Shown in pieces: positions 1 through 7,365 of a stretch of DNA of 13,146 nt (its first letter is position 1; every line of letters starts with the position of its first letter). A model generated the notes under the pieces. It saw only the letters and a program-made list of their open reading frames with translations, did no database searches and was not told the DNA's origin. The DNA comes from Candidatus Brocadiia bacterium (GTDB lineage: Bacteria; Planctomycetota; PUPC01; DSUN01): NCBI GenBank assembly GCA_016782825.1, contig JADHXT010000061.1, forward strand, positions 1 to 13,146, read 5' to 3'. The translations under genes were made by a program, and so were the position numbers.

Positions 1-208
1 GGTCGAGGCCATCCACTCGGGCGGAACGCGTGCCGGTGTGGGCGACGGCGTCGTCGATGGCGAACCGCACGCCGGGCTTCTTCGGCTGCCCCCATGCGGC
101 GGCGCCCTGCTCGAAGCCGGGGTTCTTCACCAAGTTGGCCGGCTGCCCAGCGGCTGCGAGCGAGGCAAAGAGCAACAGCAGGGGGAGCGCAGCAGGCGGA
201 CGGGTCAT
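1..208 (-). CDS. Secreted protein with N-terminal carbohydrate-binding-like module (partial, C-terminus outside window)
   Basis: Only the first 69 codons are visible; the gene runs off the left edge. It starts at ATG 208-206. The AGGAG ribosome binding site overlaps the stop codon of the GH42 gene upstream, so the two are almost certainly one operon. Residues 1 to about 20 (MTRPPAALPLLLLFASLAAA) form a clear Sec signal peptide. The mature part begins with an 'NLVKNPGFEQG...W' stretch, and 'AVAHTGTRSARVDG' follows near residue 60. That pattern is typical of the N-terminal strands of CBM4/9-like and related galactose-binding jelly-roll modules of secreted polysaccharide-active proteins. The catalytic part, if any, is not in the window, so no enzyme function can be given. 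Likely role: an extracytoplasmic glycan-binding or glycan-degrading protein made together with the beta-galactosidase. Confidence 0.8.
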   Translation of the reverse strand, partial: MTRPPAALPLLLLFASLAAAGQPANLVKNPGFEQGAAAWGQPKKPGVRFAIDDAVAHTGTRSARVDGLD

Positions 209-218
209 GCGTGTGCTC

Positions 219-2267
219 CTAATCGGCGAGGACCATCACCCCGTAGGTGTGGAGGACCGTTTCGCCGGTGATGGTGCGGCCGGTGAGCAGGTCGGTGTAG
301 GACGCAGGGCCGAGGTCAATGGTGGCGGGGCGCGAATTGAAGTTCATGAGGAACGCGAAGTGGCGGTTGCCATCGGTGCGGAGCGTGGCGGAGATGCCCT
401 CGGGCAGCGTGGCGATGAGGGCGCGCTGGAGGCGCAGGCGCGTGGCGAGTGCGGCGTAGAAGTCGTGGAGGAAGGCGTCGTCGTTGCGCGAGGCGATGTA
501 GTAGGCTTCGCCCGAGCCGAACTCGTTGACGGTGAGCGCGGGCCGCTTGGCGTAGAAGTCGCTCTTGTAGCGGGCGAGCACGTGGGCGGATTCGGCGTGG
601 ACGAGGGCGCACAGTTCGCGGGCCTCGTACTCGTGGCAGAGGCCGAGGGCATTGCCGTCCTTGGGCACGATGTGGTTCACGTCGCCGGGATAGAGGGCGT
701 CGATCTCCTCGTCCCAGATGCCCAGCAGCTTGCGCAGCGGCCCGGGGAATCCGCCGAGGTGGCACAGGTCGTTTTCGTCGACGATGCCGCTCCAGTAGGT
801 GGCGACGAGGGTGCCGCCGGCCTCGACGAAGGCCTCCAGCCGCTCGGCCACGCCGGGGCGCACCATGTACAGCATTGGGGCGACCACCAGCTTGTAGCCG
901 TCGAGGGGCTGGTCCATGTCGATCACATCCACGGGAACGCCGCGCTTCCAGAAGGCGCGGTAGTGGCGCTGGCAGGTGGGCAGGTAGCCCTTCTCGTGGC
1001 GGGGGCCTTGGGCGTCGTCGATGGCCCAGGCATTCTCCCAGTCGTAGACGACGGCCACGTCGGGGTGGACGGTGGTGCCGACCACGTCGTCGAGCTTCTC
1101 GAGGCACTGGCCGAGCTCGGCCACGTCGCGGAACACCCGGCTGTCCTCGGTGCCCACGTGGTCGACCACGGCGCCGTGGAACTTCTCGCTGGCGCCGCGG
1201 CTCTTGCGCCACTGGAAATACTGCACCGTGTCGGAGCCGTGGGCCACGGCCTGGAGGCTCGACAGGCGGTGCATGCCCGGGCGCTTGAGCTTGGCCACGG
1301 ACATCCAGTTGGTCATGCTCGGCGTGCTTTCCATGAGCATGAAGGGCTTGCCGCCCTTGAGGCAGCGGTTGATGTCGTGGACGAAGGCCACCGAGCAGGC
1401 CAGCTCGTGGTCGGGCTGCTCGCCGTGCCAGCGGGGATAGCTGTCCCACGAGATCACGTCGAGGTGCGGGGCGATCATCCAGTAGTTGAGGCCGGGGTAG
1501 GTGCCCATGAAGTTGGTGGTGATGGGCACGTCGGGGGTCAGCTCGCGCAGGGGCGCCATCTCGTGGAGCATGAAGTCGACGGTCTGGTCGGTGATGAAAC
1601 GCTTCCACGACAGGTTGAGGCCGTGGACGCTGCGCTCGCCGATGGGGCTGGGCGGCTCGAGCTGGCTCCAGTCGGTGTAGGTGTGTGCCCAGAAGGTGGT
1701 CCACCACGCTTGGTTCAGGGCGTCGAGGGTGCCGTAGCGATTCTGGAGCCAGGCGCGGAAGGCGTCGCGGCACAGATCGCAGTGGCACTCGCCGCTATAC
1801 TCGTTCGACATGTGCCACACGAGGAGCGCGGGGTGGTCTTTGTAGCGTTCGGCCAGCTTGGTGCTGACCAGGCGCGTCTTCTCGCGGTAGACGGGCGAGG
1901 TGAAGCAGTGGTTGTGGCGCACGCCGTGGAGGTTGCGTCCTCGGTCGGGGCGTACGCGGAGCACCTCGGGATACGTCTGGCTCAGCCAGGCCGGCCGCGC
2001 GCCGCTGGGGGTGGCGAGCACGGCGTAGGCCTCGTTATCGGCCAGCAGGTCCATGATGCGGTCGAGCCAGGAGAAGTCAAACTGGCCTTCGGCCGGCTCC
2101 AGCCGCGCCCAGGCGAAGATGCCCACGCTCATGGCGTTGCAGTGGGCGAGCTTCATGAGGCGCATATCTTCGGCCCACACGGCCTCGGGCCACTGGTCGG
2201 GATTATAGTCGCCGCCGTGGAGGAAGTGCGGGCATTTGGGATGGATCGGCGGATAGCGTTCGGGCAC
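219..2267 (-). CDS. GH42 family beta-galactosidase
   Basis: 682 residues, the usual GH42 length. It hydrolyses terminal beta-galactosides with retention of configuration. No signal peptide is present, so it acts in the cytoplasm. The (beta/alpha)8 barrel fills about residues 10-390. It carries 'HGGDYNPDQWP' near residue 17, the acid/base glutamate E156 in 'WHMSNEYSGE' and the probable nucleophile E313 in 'FMLMESTPSMTNW'. C121 together with C161, C163 and C166 (CHCDLC) matches the four-cysteine zinc site of Thermus A4-type enzymes. A trimerisation-like domain (about 395-600) and a small C-terminal beta domain follow. The start is GTG 2267-2265: an AAAGGA ribosome binding site lies 7 bases upstream and a promoter just before it. 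The open frame extends upstream to 2498, but that part crosses the promoter and has no family similarity. The gene is first in an operon with the secreted protein at 1-208. Confidence 0.93.
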   Translation of the reverse strand: MPERYPPIHPKCPHFLHGGDYNPDQWPEAVWAEDMRLMKLAHCNAMSVGIFAWARLEPAEGQFDFSWLDRIMDLLADNEAYAVLATPSGARPAWLSQTYPEVLRVRPDRGRNLHGVRHNHCFTSPVYREKTRLVSTKLAERYKDHPALLVWHMSNEYSGECHCDLCRDAFRAWLQNRYGTLDALNQAWWTTFWAHTYTDWSQLEPPSPIGERSVHGLNLSWKRFITDQTVDFMLHEMAPLRELTPDVPITTNFMGTYPGLNYWMIAPHLDVISWDSYPRWHGEQPDHELACSVAFVHDINRCLKGGKPFMLMESTPSMTNWMSVAKLKRPGMHRLSSLQAVAHGSDTVQYFQWRKSRGASEKFHGAVVDHVGTEDSRVFRDVAELGQCLEKLDDVVGTTVHPDVAVVYDWENAWAIDDAQGPRHEKGYLPTCQRHYRAFWKRGVPVDVIDMDQPLDGYKLVVAPMLYMVRPGVAERLEAFVEAGGTLVATYWSGIVDENDLCHLGGFPGPLRKLLGIWDEEIDALYPGDVNHIVPKDGNALGLCHEYEARELCALVHAESAHVLARYKSDFYAKRPALTVNEFGSGEAYYIASRNDDAFLHDFYAALATRLRLQRALIATLPEGISATLRTDGNRHFAFLMNFNSRPATIDLGPASYTDLLTGRTITGETVLHTYGVMVLAD

Positions 2268-2273
2268 GAGGGG

Positions 2274-2280
2274 GTCCTTT
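2274..2280 (-). promoter_or_regulatory. Ribosome binding site fixing the GTG start of the GH42 gene
   Basis: Read on the minus strand this is AAAGGAC, with the GGA core 7 bases before the GTG at 2267. It decides in favour of the GTG over the ATG at 2498, which would precede the promoter. Confidence 0.7.
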
Positions 2281-2319
2281 CGAGCGCACGGGAGTAGACG
2301 CGGGCGAACTGCCCGGCCG

Positions 2320-2348
2320 ATCATACCCACGCGCGCCGCGGCGCGCAA
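2320..2348 (-). promoter_or_regulatory. Sigma70-type promoter of the GH42 operon
   Basis: On the minus strand a -35 element TTGCGC (2348-2343) and a -10 element TATGAT (2325-2320) are separated by exactly 17 bases. Transcription would begin near 2313, leaving about 45 untranslated bases before the GTG start. Both hexamers stand out from the very GC-rich surroundings. No experimental support is available from sequence alone. Confidence 0.6.
2331..2346. promoter_or_regulatory. 16-bp perfect palindrome in the GH42 promoter, candidate operator
   Basis: GCGCGCCGCGGCGCGC is a perfect 16-bp palindrome. It fills the spacer and overlaps the -35 hexamer of the GH42 promoter. A regulator bound here would block polymerase, which fits substrate-dependent control of a sugar operon. 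The caution is that pure G/C palindromes arise easily in GC-rich DNA, and no regulator gene is present in the window. Confidence 0.35.
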
Positions 2349-2425
2349 GGCGGGTGAGCTCGCATCGACCGCATGGGCGGGAGGGGGCATTCCCGAAACC
2401 GGGGGCGGGCCGGCGCTGAGCCCCC

Positions 2426-2453
2426 TTGACTCCACGCCTTGTTGATCTATACT
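2426..2453 (+). promoter_or_regulatory. Sigma70-type promoter of the DUF1080 gene
   Basis: A -35 element TTGACT (2426-2431) and a -10 element TATACT (2448-2453) are separated by 16 bases. Both are close to consensus and stand in an AT-richer island. The expected start is near 2460, about 50 bases before the ATG at 2513. Together with the minus-strand promoter at 2320-2348 it makes this a divergent control region. Bases 2349-2425 between the two promoters show no further element I can support. Confidence 0.7.
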
Positions 2454-2512
2454 GGGGCCCGGACTCACCAAGGCGACGTGCCACGCCATTCTGCCCACGA
2501 AAGGAGACGGCC

Positions 2513-3796
2513 ATGAAGCGTGCGATGTGGATGCTGAGCGTTGCGAGCGTGCTGCTGTGCGGGGGAGTGCTCGCGGCGGCCGAGGAAGAGGCCATCGAGC
2601 CGAAGGAGAAGATCGCGCTCTTCGACGGCAAGAGCTTCGATGGTTGGGTGCGCTACCTGCGCGGCGGCAAGGGCGACCCCGACAAGACGTGGGCCATCAA
2701 AGAAGGCGGCGCGATCGCCTGCACCGGCCGCCCCGCCGGCTACATCCGCACCGAGAAGGCCTACAAGAACTACCACCTGCGTCTCGAATACCGCTGGCCC
2801 GGCCGCACCGGCAACAACGGCGTGCTCGCCCACATGGTGGGGAAGGACAACGTGTGGCCCAAGAGCCTGGAGTGCCAGGGGCAGTTCCACGCGCAGGGTG
2901 ACTTCTGGGAGATCGGCGGCTGGAAGTTCAACGAGCACACCACCGGCGGCCACCGCGTGCGCGGCCGCAACGTGCACAAGTACGATCCCCACAACGAGAA
3001 GGAGCCCGGCGAGTGGAACGTCTACGAGGTGTGGGCCGTGGGCGACGTGGTGCGCCCCTACGTGAACGGCAAGCTCATGAACGAGGCCAGCGGCTGCCAG
3101 ATCACCGCCGGCAAGATCTGCCTCCAGAGCGAAGGCGCCCCCATCGAGTATCGCAACATCACCCTCGAGCCGCCCACGGGCAAGCCCTGGCCCGTCACGC
3201 CCACGAAGAAGACCGAGCTGTTCAACGGCAAGGACCTCACCGGCTGGGTGCGCTTCATCCCCAACGAGAAGAAGGTCGACGGCACGTGGCAGACGCAGAC
3301 GGTCTGGACAGTGAAGGACGGCGTCATCCACTGCACCGGCAAGCCCAACGGCTACATCCGCACCGAGGAAAGCTACGCCAACTACAAGCTCCACGTCGAG
3401 TGGCGCTGGGCCGCCAAGCCCACCAACAGCGGCGTGCTGCTCCACAAACAGGGCATCGACAAGGTGTGGCCCACGTGTGTCGAGGCGCAGCTCATGCACC
3501 AGAACGCCGGCGACTTCTGGCTGCTCTCGCACTCCACCATCAAGGCCGGCGGCCAGCAGATCGGCCCCAAGCCCTACGCCAACGCCAAGAAGCGCGGCGA
3601 GCCCGCCGAGAAGCCCGCCGGCGAATGGAACACCTATGACATCACCTGCGATGGCGGCACCGTGAAGCTCGTCGTCAATGGCCGCCTCATGAACGAAGGC
3701 ACCGACGCCAACCCCTCGAGCGGCACCATTTGCCTCCAGAGCGAGGGCAGCCCCATCGAGTTCCGCAACGTGTATCTCGAGCCGTTGGGGAAGTAG
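2513..3796 (+). CDS. Secreted protein with two tandem DUF1080 (3-keto-disaccharide hydrolase family) domains
   Basis: 427 residues. An AAAGGAG ribosome binding site lies 6 bases before the ATG. Residues 1 to about 23 are a signal peptide (MKRAMWMLSVASVLLCGGVLAA), so the protein is exported. Two homologous jelly-roll domains follow: about 33-220 ('IALFDGKSFDGWVRY', 'GYIRTEKAYKNYHLRLEYRW', 'NNGVLAHM', 'ICLQSEGAPIEYRNITLEP') and about 233-425 ('TELFNGKDLTGWVRF', 'GYIRTEESYANYKLHVEWRW', 'NSGVLLHK', 'ICLQSEGSPIEFRNVYLEP'). This is family PF06439, members of which hydrolyse 3-keto-glycosides such as 3-keto-trehalose; many paralogues are uncharacterised. Most family members carry one domain, so this is an internal duplication. 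It has its own promoter and is followed by the multihaem protein on the same strand. The family is certain; the substrate is not. Confidence 0.92.
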   Translation: MKRAMWMLSVASVLLCGGVLAAAEEEAIEPKEKIALFDGKSFDGWVRYLRGGKGDPDKTWAIKEGGAIACTGRPAGYIRTEKAYKNYHLRLEYRWPGRTGNNGVLAHMVGKDNVWPKSLECQGQFHAQGDFWEIGGWKFNEHTTGGHRVRGRNVHKYDPHNEKEPGEWNVYEVWAVGDVVRPYVNGKLMNEASGCQITAGKICLQSEGAPIEYRNITLEPPTGKPWPVTPTKKTELFNGKDLTGWVRFIPNEKKVDGTWQTQTVWTVKDGVIHCTGKPNGYIRTEESYANYKLHVEWRWAAKPTNSGVLLHKQGIDKVWPTCVEAQLMHQNAGDFWLLSHSTIKAGGQQIGPKPYANAKKRGEPAEKPAGEWNTYDITCDGGTVKLVVNGRLMNEGTDANPSSGTICLQSEGSPIEFRNVYLEPLGK

Positions 3797-3847
3797 CGAG
3801 AGCGCGCCAGACGGGCCGCCACGCTTCTGTTTGCACGTCCGTTCGAC

Positions 3848-3853
3848 TATCAT
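3848..3853 (+). promoter_or_regulatory. Possible -10 element upstream of the multihaem propeller gene
   Basis: TATCAT stands in an AT-richer stretch of the 114-base gap after the DUF1080 gene and matches the -10 consensus at five of six positions. No convincing -35 lies at the right spacing: TTGCAC at 3831 is only 11 bases away. It may be an independent weak promoter, or the gene may be read from the DUF1080 promoter. No rho-independent terminator is visible in the gap. Confidence 0.3.
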
Positions 3854-3910
3854 AGTGCGCATGTATTGAACTGCCCGTGTCGCCCCTCGACACCACAGGA
3901 GCACGGCCCC

Positions 3911-6900
3911 GTGAGAACCGCAGCACACAAGGCCCCGTGGCTCGTCGTCACTCTCCTCCTGCTTGCCACGACGTCGCTCGCCGCCGACAGCTTCGTCATC
4001 CGCGCCGACTGGTTTGACCGCGGCAACGTGGACACCGACAAGGTGGCCAAGGGCTACACAGGGAAATACCCCTGCATCGCGAACGGCAGCAAGTATCCCA
4101 ACCAGGCGGAGTACGACGTCGACTTCCCCGCCGCCGCCGAGTACACCATCCACTCGCTCTACACTGCCGCCGCCGCGCGGCCCGTGGACATCTATCTCGA
4201 CGGGAAGAAGCTCGCCACCGGCTTCACCAAGACCACCGGCAACTGGAACACCGACCACGCCAAGTGGTTCCAGGAGTGCAAGGTCACCCTCACCGCCGGC
4301 AAACACACGGTCAAGCTCCAGCGGCAGGACTGCATCCCGCACATCTGCGCCCTGCGGTTCGACTCGCCCGTGGCTTTCCCCAAGGACTGGGCGCTCCAGC
4401 GTAAGGTCGCCAGGAAAGCCATCGCCAGAGCGGCAGGCCCCGCGGGACAGCTCCCCGACCAGACGAAGTTCCTCGGCTGGTATCCCTACGACCCGCCCAC
4501 CAGCTACGACTACCGTCAGCCCCACGGCCACGTGCCCCTGCCCACGCCCCGCGCCCACCGCATTCTCGAGTACGCGCTGATGGGCGGAAACTACAAGGTG
4601 GAGGCCACCCTCGTAGGCCCGGGCCAGACCGCGCCCGCGACCACCGACGCCCGCCGCAACGAGCTGCTTCAGGCCACCCGCCCCGGCTCCGAGCCCACCG
4701 ATGGCTGGGTGGCCGACCTCGTGGCCAAGGCCGGCGACAAGGTGCTCGACCGCGACACCCTCGCCCTCTCGCCCCGCCACCTCGACACCATGCTCAAGCA
4801 CATCGTGCTGCTCATCGGCCGCTTCCGCGACCTGCCCGGCGCCAAGCCCGACTGCCTCGACGCCGAGCGCCGCGAGGCCGCCCACATGGCCTCCTTCGCC
4901 CACGCACTCCTCACCGGACAGAAGGACACGCCCGACAAGTGGCAGCAGTTCTACAACGTGTACCTCACCGCCTACCGCCTGAAGAACAAGGTGGCGCTGA
5001 GCAACCCGCTCATCGACTTCCCCTCCGTGGTCGTCGCCAAGCGCCTCACCTACAACACCAGCCACATCTACACCACCTACTACGACGGCAGCGGCCGCTA
5101 CAAGGCTGGTAGCGGCATCTACACCCTCAGCCCCGTCCGCCCCGACGGCAAGCTCACCTGCCTCACTCCCTCGATGAAGCCCGACGCCATCTACCGCGAC
5201 CCCGACCTCTCGTGGGACGGCTCCCGCGTGCTCTTCTCCTGCAAGCTCGATCGCAAGGCCGCCTGCCACATCTACGAAGTGGGCACCGACGGCAAGGGCC
5301 TCCGCCAGCTCACCAAGGGCCTCTACGACGACGTGGACCCCTGCATCCTCCCCGACGGCCAGATCGCCTTCATCTCCACCCGCACCGAGCGGGTCACCCT
5401 GTGCCACAACGCCTTCACCGTGAGCAACCTGCACACGATGAACGCCGACGGCTCCGGCATCCGCTGCATCTCCACCAACACCATCCACGACTTCACGCCC
5501 AGCGTGCTCGCCGACGGCCAGATCGCCGTCAGCCAATGGCGCTACGTGGACAAGCACGTGGGCAACAACCAGAGCCTCTGGCGCTGCAATCCCGACGGCA
5601 CCCGCCTCGTGCACGTCTCCGGCGCCCACTTCGGCCCCGTCACCCTCTGGGGCGCCCGCCAGGTGCCCGACAGCCAGAAGATGGCCTGCATCCTCGGCCC
5701 CCACATGCCCTACGCCGTAGGCCCCGTGGCCGTCGTGGACCCCATGTTCACCCACACGAGCCCCGCCGCCTACACCAACCTCACGCCCGAGATCCCGGCG
5801 CCCAGCCACGCCTCCTGGCAGCGCCCCGAGAGCGGCTACTACGCCGACGTGTTCCCCCTCTCCGAAGACTACTTCCTCGTCTCCTACTGCTACGGCCCCG
5901 ACAACCGCCAGCCCACAGGCTACGCCATCTACCTGCTCGACCGCTGGAACAATCGCGACCTCGTCTACCGCGACCCCGAGCTCTCCACCTTCGAGGTCTT
6001 CCCCGTCAAGCCGCGCCCCCGCCCGCAGGCCATCCCGCCGCGCTCCGGCGAAGCCTGCGCCGTGCCCAACCACGCCGACCCCACCCAGGCCAAGCAGGGC
6101 ACCTTCTACGTGATAAACGTTTATGAGGGCCTCACAGGCATCCAGCCCGGCGAGGTGAAGTACCTGCGCATCATCGAGGAGATCCCCAAGCCCGTGGCGT
6201 CCCGCACCCGCGGCTACGGCCTCCAGAATCCCGCCATCAGTTGGCGCGGCCACTTCGCCCTCAAGCGCATCTGGGGCACCGTGCCCGTCGAGGCCGATGG
6301 CTCGGCCTACTTCAAAGCCCCCGCCAGCCGCGCGCTCTACTTCTCCGCCCTCGACAAGGACTACATGGAAGTGCAGCGCATGCGCAGCTTCGTGACCGTG
6401 GCGCCCGGCGAGAGCTTCGGCTGCGTGGGCTGCCACGAGCGCAAGACCAGCTCGCCCCCCACCACGCTCCCGCTCGCCATGGCCCGCCCGCCGTTGGACA
6501 TCACGCCCTCCTACGCCGGCGCCGACCACGGCCCCGACTTCTATCACGATGCGCAGCCCGTGCTCGACAAGCACTGCGCCAAGTGCCATACCGGCCCCAA
6601 GCCCAAAGGCGGACTCGACCTCAGCCCCGAACACACCAACATCTTCAACGTGGCCTACGAGTCCCTCATGAAGCGCGACCTGGTGAGCTACGTGAACATC
6701 TACCAGGTGAGTACCCTCCTCACCCGCCCACCCAAGTACTTCGGCTCCCACGCCAGCAAGCTCGTCCAGATCCTCCGCACCACCCACAAGAAGCGTGTGC
6801 AGATCCCCCAGGAGGACTGGCGCCGCCTCGTCACCTGGATCGACGCCAACGCCCCTTACTACGGCACCTACGCCTACACACGCCCCAACACCGTCGGCGG

Positions 6901-7255
6901 ACGCGAGATATTCGCCCAGCATCGCGGCCAGCTCAACGACCTCTACGCCCGCCGCTGCCAGAGCTGCCACGGCAAGGGAGGCCAGGAGCGGCACCTCCTG
7001 CGCCTCCGCACGCCCGACGTTGCGGCCAGCAGGCCCCTCGTCGCGCCCTTGGCCAAAGCCGCCGGCGGCGCCGCCACGTGCAAGCAGGCCACCTTCGCCT
7101 CCGCCAGCGACCCCGACTACCAGAAGCTCCTCGGCATCTTCAAGGCCATCGCCGCCAACCCGCGTGTCGACATGCAGCCGGCTCGGCCGCCGCTCACCGA
7201 CCCGAAGTGCCGCTACGTCTACCGCCCCGGCGTCACCCGCGAGCGCGCGCAGTGA
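3911..7255 (+). CDS. Secreted multihaem protein: jelly-roll module, PD40/TolB-like propeller, HzsA-like middle domain, C-terminal cytochrome c
   Basis: 1114 residues from GTG 3911, with AGGAG 9 bases upstream. A TTG at 3866 would spoil the signal peptide, which from the GTG is MRTAAHKAPWLVVTLLLLATTSLAA. Residues 22 to about 160 look like a galactose-binding jelly roll. About 370-730 is a TolB/PD40-like propeller ('DPDLSWDGSRVLFSCK', 'DVDPCILPDGQIAFIST', 'DFTPSVLADGQIAVSQW'). About 740-850 ('GTVPVEADGSAYFKAPA...SFGCVGCHE') resembles the hydrazine synthase alpha-subunit middle domain. Three c-type haem motifs are visible: C838-C841-H842 (CVGCH), C889-C892-H893 (CAKCH) and C1016-C1019-H1020 (CQSCH). 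Hydrazine synthase alpha has the same order of propeller, haem middle domain and haem C-terminal domain, but nothing here suggests anammox. Such proteins are widespread and uncharacterised in Planctomycetota. Likely an extracytoplasmic redox or electron-transfer protein; substrate unknown. Confidence 0.87.
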   Translation: MRTAAHKAPWLVVTLLLLATTSLAADSFVIRADWFDRGNVDTDKVAKGYTGKYPCIANGSKYPNQAEYDVDFPAAAEYTIHSLYTAAAARPVDIYLDGKKLATGFTKTTGNWNTDHAKWFQECKVTLTAGKHTVKLQRQDCIPHICALRFDSPVAFPKDWALQRKVARKAIARAAGPAGQLPDQTKFLGWYPYDPPTSYDYRQPHGHVPLPTPRAHRILEYALMGGNYKVEATLVGPGQTAPATTDARRNELLQATRPGSEPTDGWVADLVAKAGDKVLDRDTLALSPRHLDTMLKHIVLLIGRFRDLPGAKPDCLDAERREAAHMASFAHALLTGQKDTPDKWQQFYNVYLTAYRLKNKVALSNPLIDFPSVVVAKRLTYNTSHIYTTYYDGSGRYKAGSGIYTLSPVRPDGKLTCLTPSMKPDAIYRDPDLSWDGSRVLFSCKLDRKAACHIYEVGTDGKGLRQLTKGLYDDVDPCILPDGQIAFISTRTERVTLCHNAFTVSNLHTMNADGSGIRCISTNTIHDFTPSVLADGQIAVSQWRYVDKHVGNNQSLWRCNPDGTRLVHVSGAHFGPVTLWGARQVPDSQKMACILGPHMPYAVGPVAVVDPMFTHTSPAAYTNLTPEIPAPSHASWQRPESGYYADVFPLSEDYFLVSYCYGPDNRQPTGYAIYLLDRWNNRDLVYRDPELSTFEVFPVKPRPRPQAIPPRSGEACAVPNHADPTQAKQGTFYVINVYEGLTGIQPGEVKYLRIIEEIPKPVASRTRGYGLQNPAISWRGHFALKRIWGTVPVEADGSAYFKAPASRALYFSALDKDYMEVQRMRSFVTVAPGESFGCVGCHERKTSSPPTTLPLAMARPPLDITPSYAGADHGPDFYHDAQPVLDKHCAKCHTGPKPKGGLDLSPEHTNIFNVAYESLMKRDLVSYVNIYQVSTLLTRPPKYFGSHASKLVQILRTTHKKRVQIPQEDWRRLVTWIDANAPYYGTYAYTRPNTVGGREIFAQHRGQLNDLYARRCQSCHGKGGQERHLLRLRTPDVAASRPLVAPLAKAAGGAATCKQATFASASDPDYQKLLGIFKAIAANPRVDMQPARPPLTDPKCRYVYRPGVTRERAQ

Positions 7256-7279
7256 GCTCCACGGGGGACGCCTCCTCTT

Positions 7280-7360
7280 CCGCGTCTTCTCCGCTGCCTC
7301 TGCTTCCTCTGCGTGAGATGCTTTTCTCTTCTTCGCGTCTTTGCGCCTTTGCGTGAGATC
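7280..7360. repeat. Dispersed pyrimidine-rich repeat (CTYTGCGTGAGAT type), two tandem copies
   Basis: Two related units end in CTCTGCGTGAGAT (7307-7319) and CTTTGCGTGAGAT (7347-7359), 40 bases apart. Each is preceded by runs of short CTTCGCG/CTCTGC words. This belongs to a class of short dispersed repeats that recur in many planctomycete and related genomes and are often mis-annotated as small 'SRKGAKTRRRE'-type proteins when read on the other strand. It fills most of the 110-base gap between the multihaem gene and the next gene, and I see no other element there. No matching opposite arm is visible nearby. Confidence 0.65.
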
Positions 7361-7365
7361 CTCTC

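Noticed and set aside
30..2297. A 755-codon open frame on the plus strand opposite the GH42 gene
   Set aside because: The minus strand carries an unmistakable GH42 enzyme with both catalytic glutamates. The plus frame is a valine/alanine/glycine-rich shadow.
2268..2498. An upstream ATG (2498) that would lengthen the GH42 protein by 77 residues
   Set aside because: The extra segment crosses the promoter, is not GH42-like, and has no ribosome site as good as that of the GTG at 2267.
3831..3853. TTGCAC plus TATCAT as a complete promoter for the multihaem gene
   Set aside because: The two hexamers are only 11 bases apart, too close for a sigma70 promoter; only the -10-like element was kept, at low confidence.
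2465..6994. A 1509-codon open frame on the minus strand opposite the DUF1080 and multihaem genes
   Set aside because: It is a by-product of extreme G/C at third codon positions of the plus-strand genes. Its translation is low-complexity (V, A, G, H-rich), spans two real genes and the gap between them, and shows no domain.
3911..7255. Reading the multihaem protein as true hydrazine synthase (anammox)
   Set aside because: The neighbours are carbohydrate enzymes, an added sugar-binding-like module is present, and no beta/gamma subunit genes are in view. Shared domain order alone does not give the function.
7280..7360. Tandem repeat units as a CRISPR array
   Set aside because: Only two imperfect pyrimidine-rich units without unique spacers of regular length and without cas genes.
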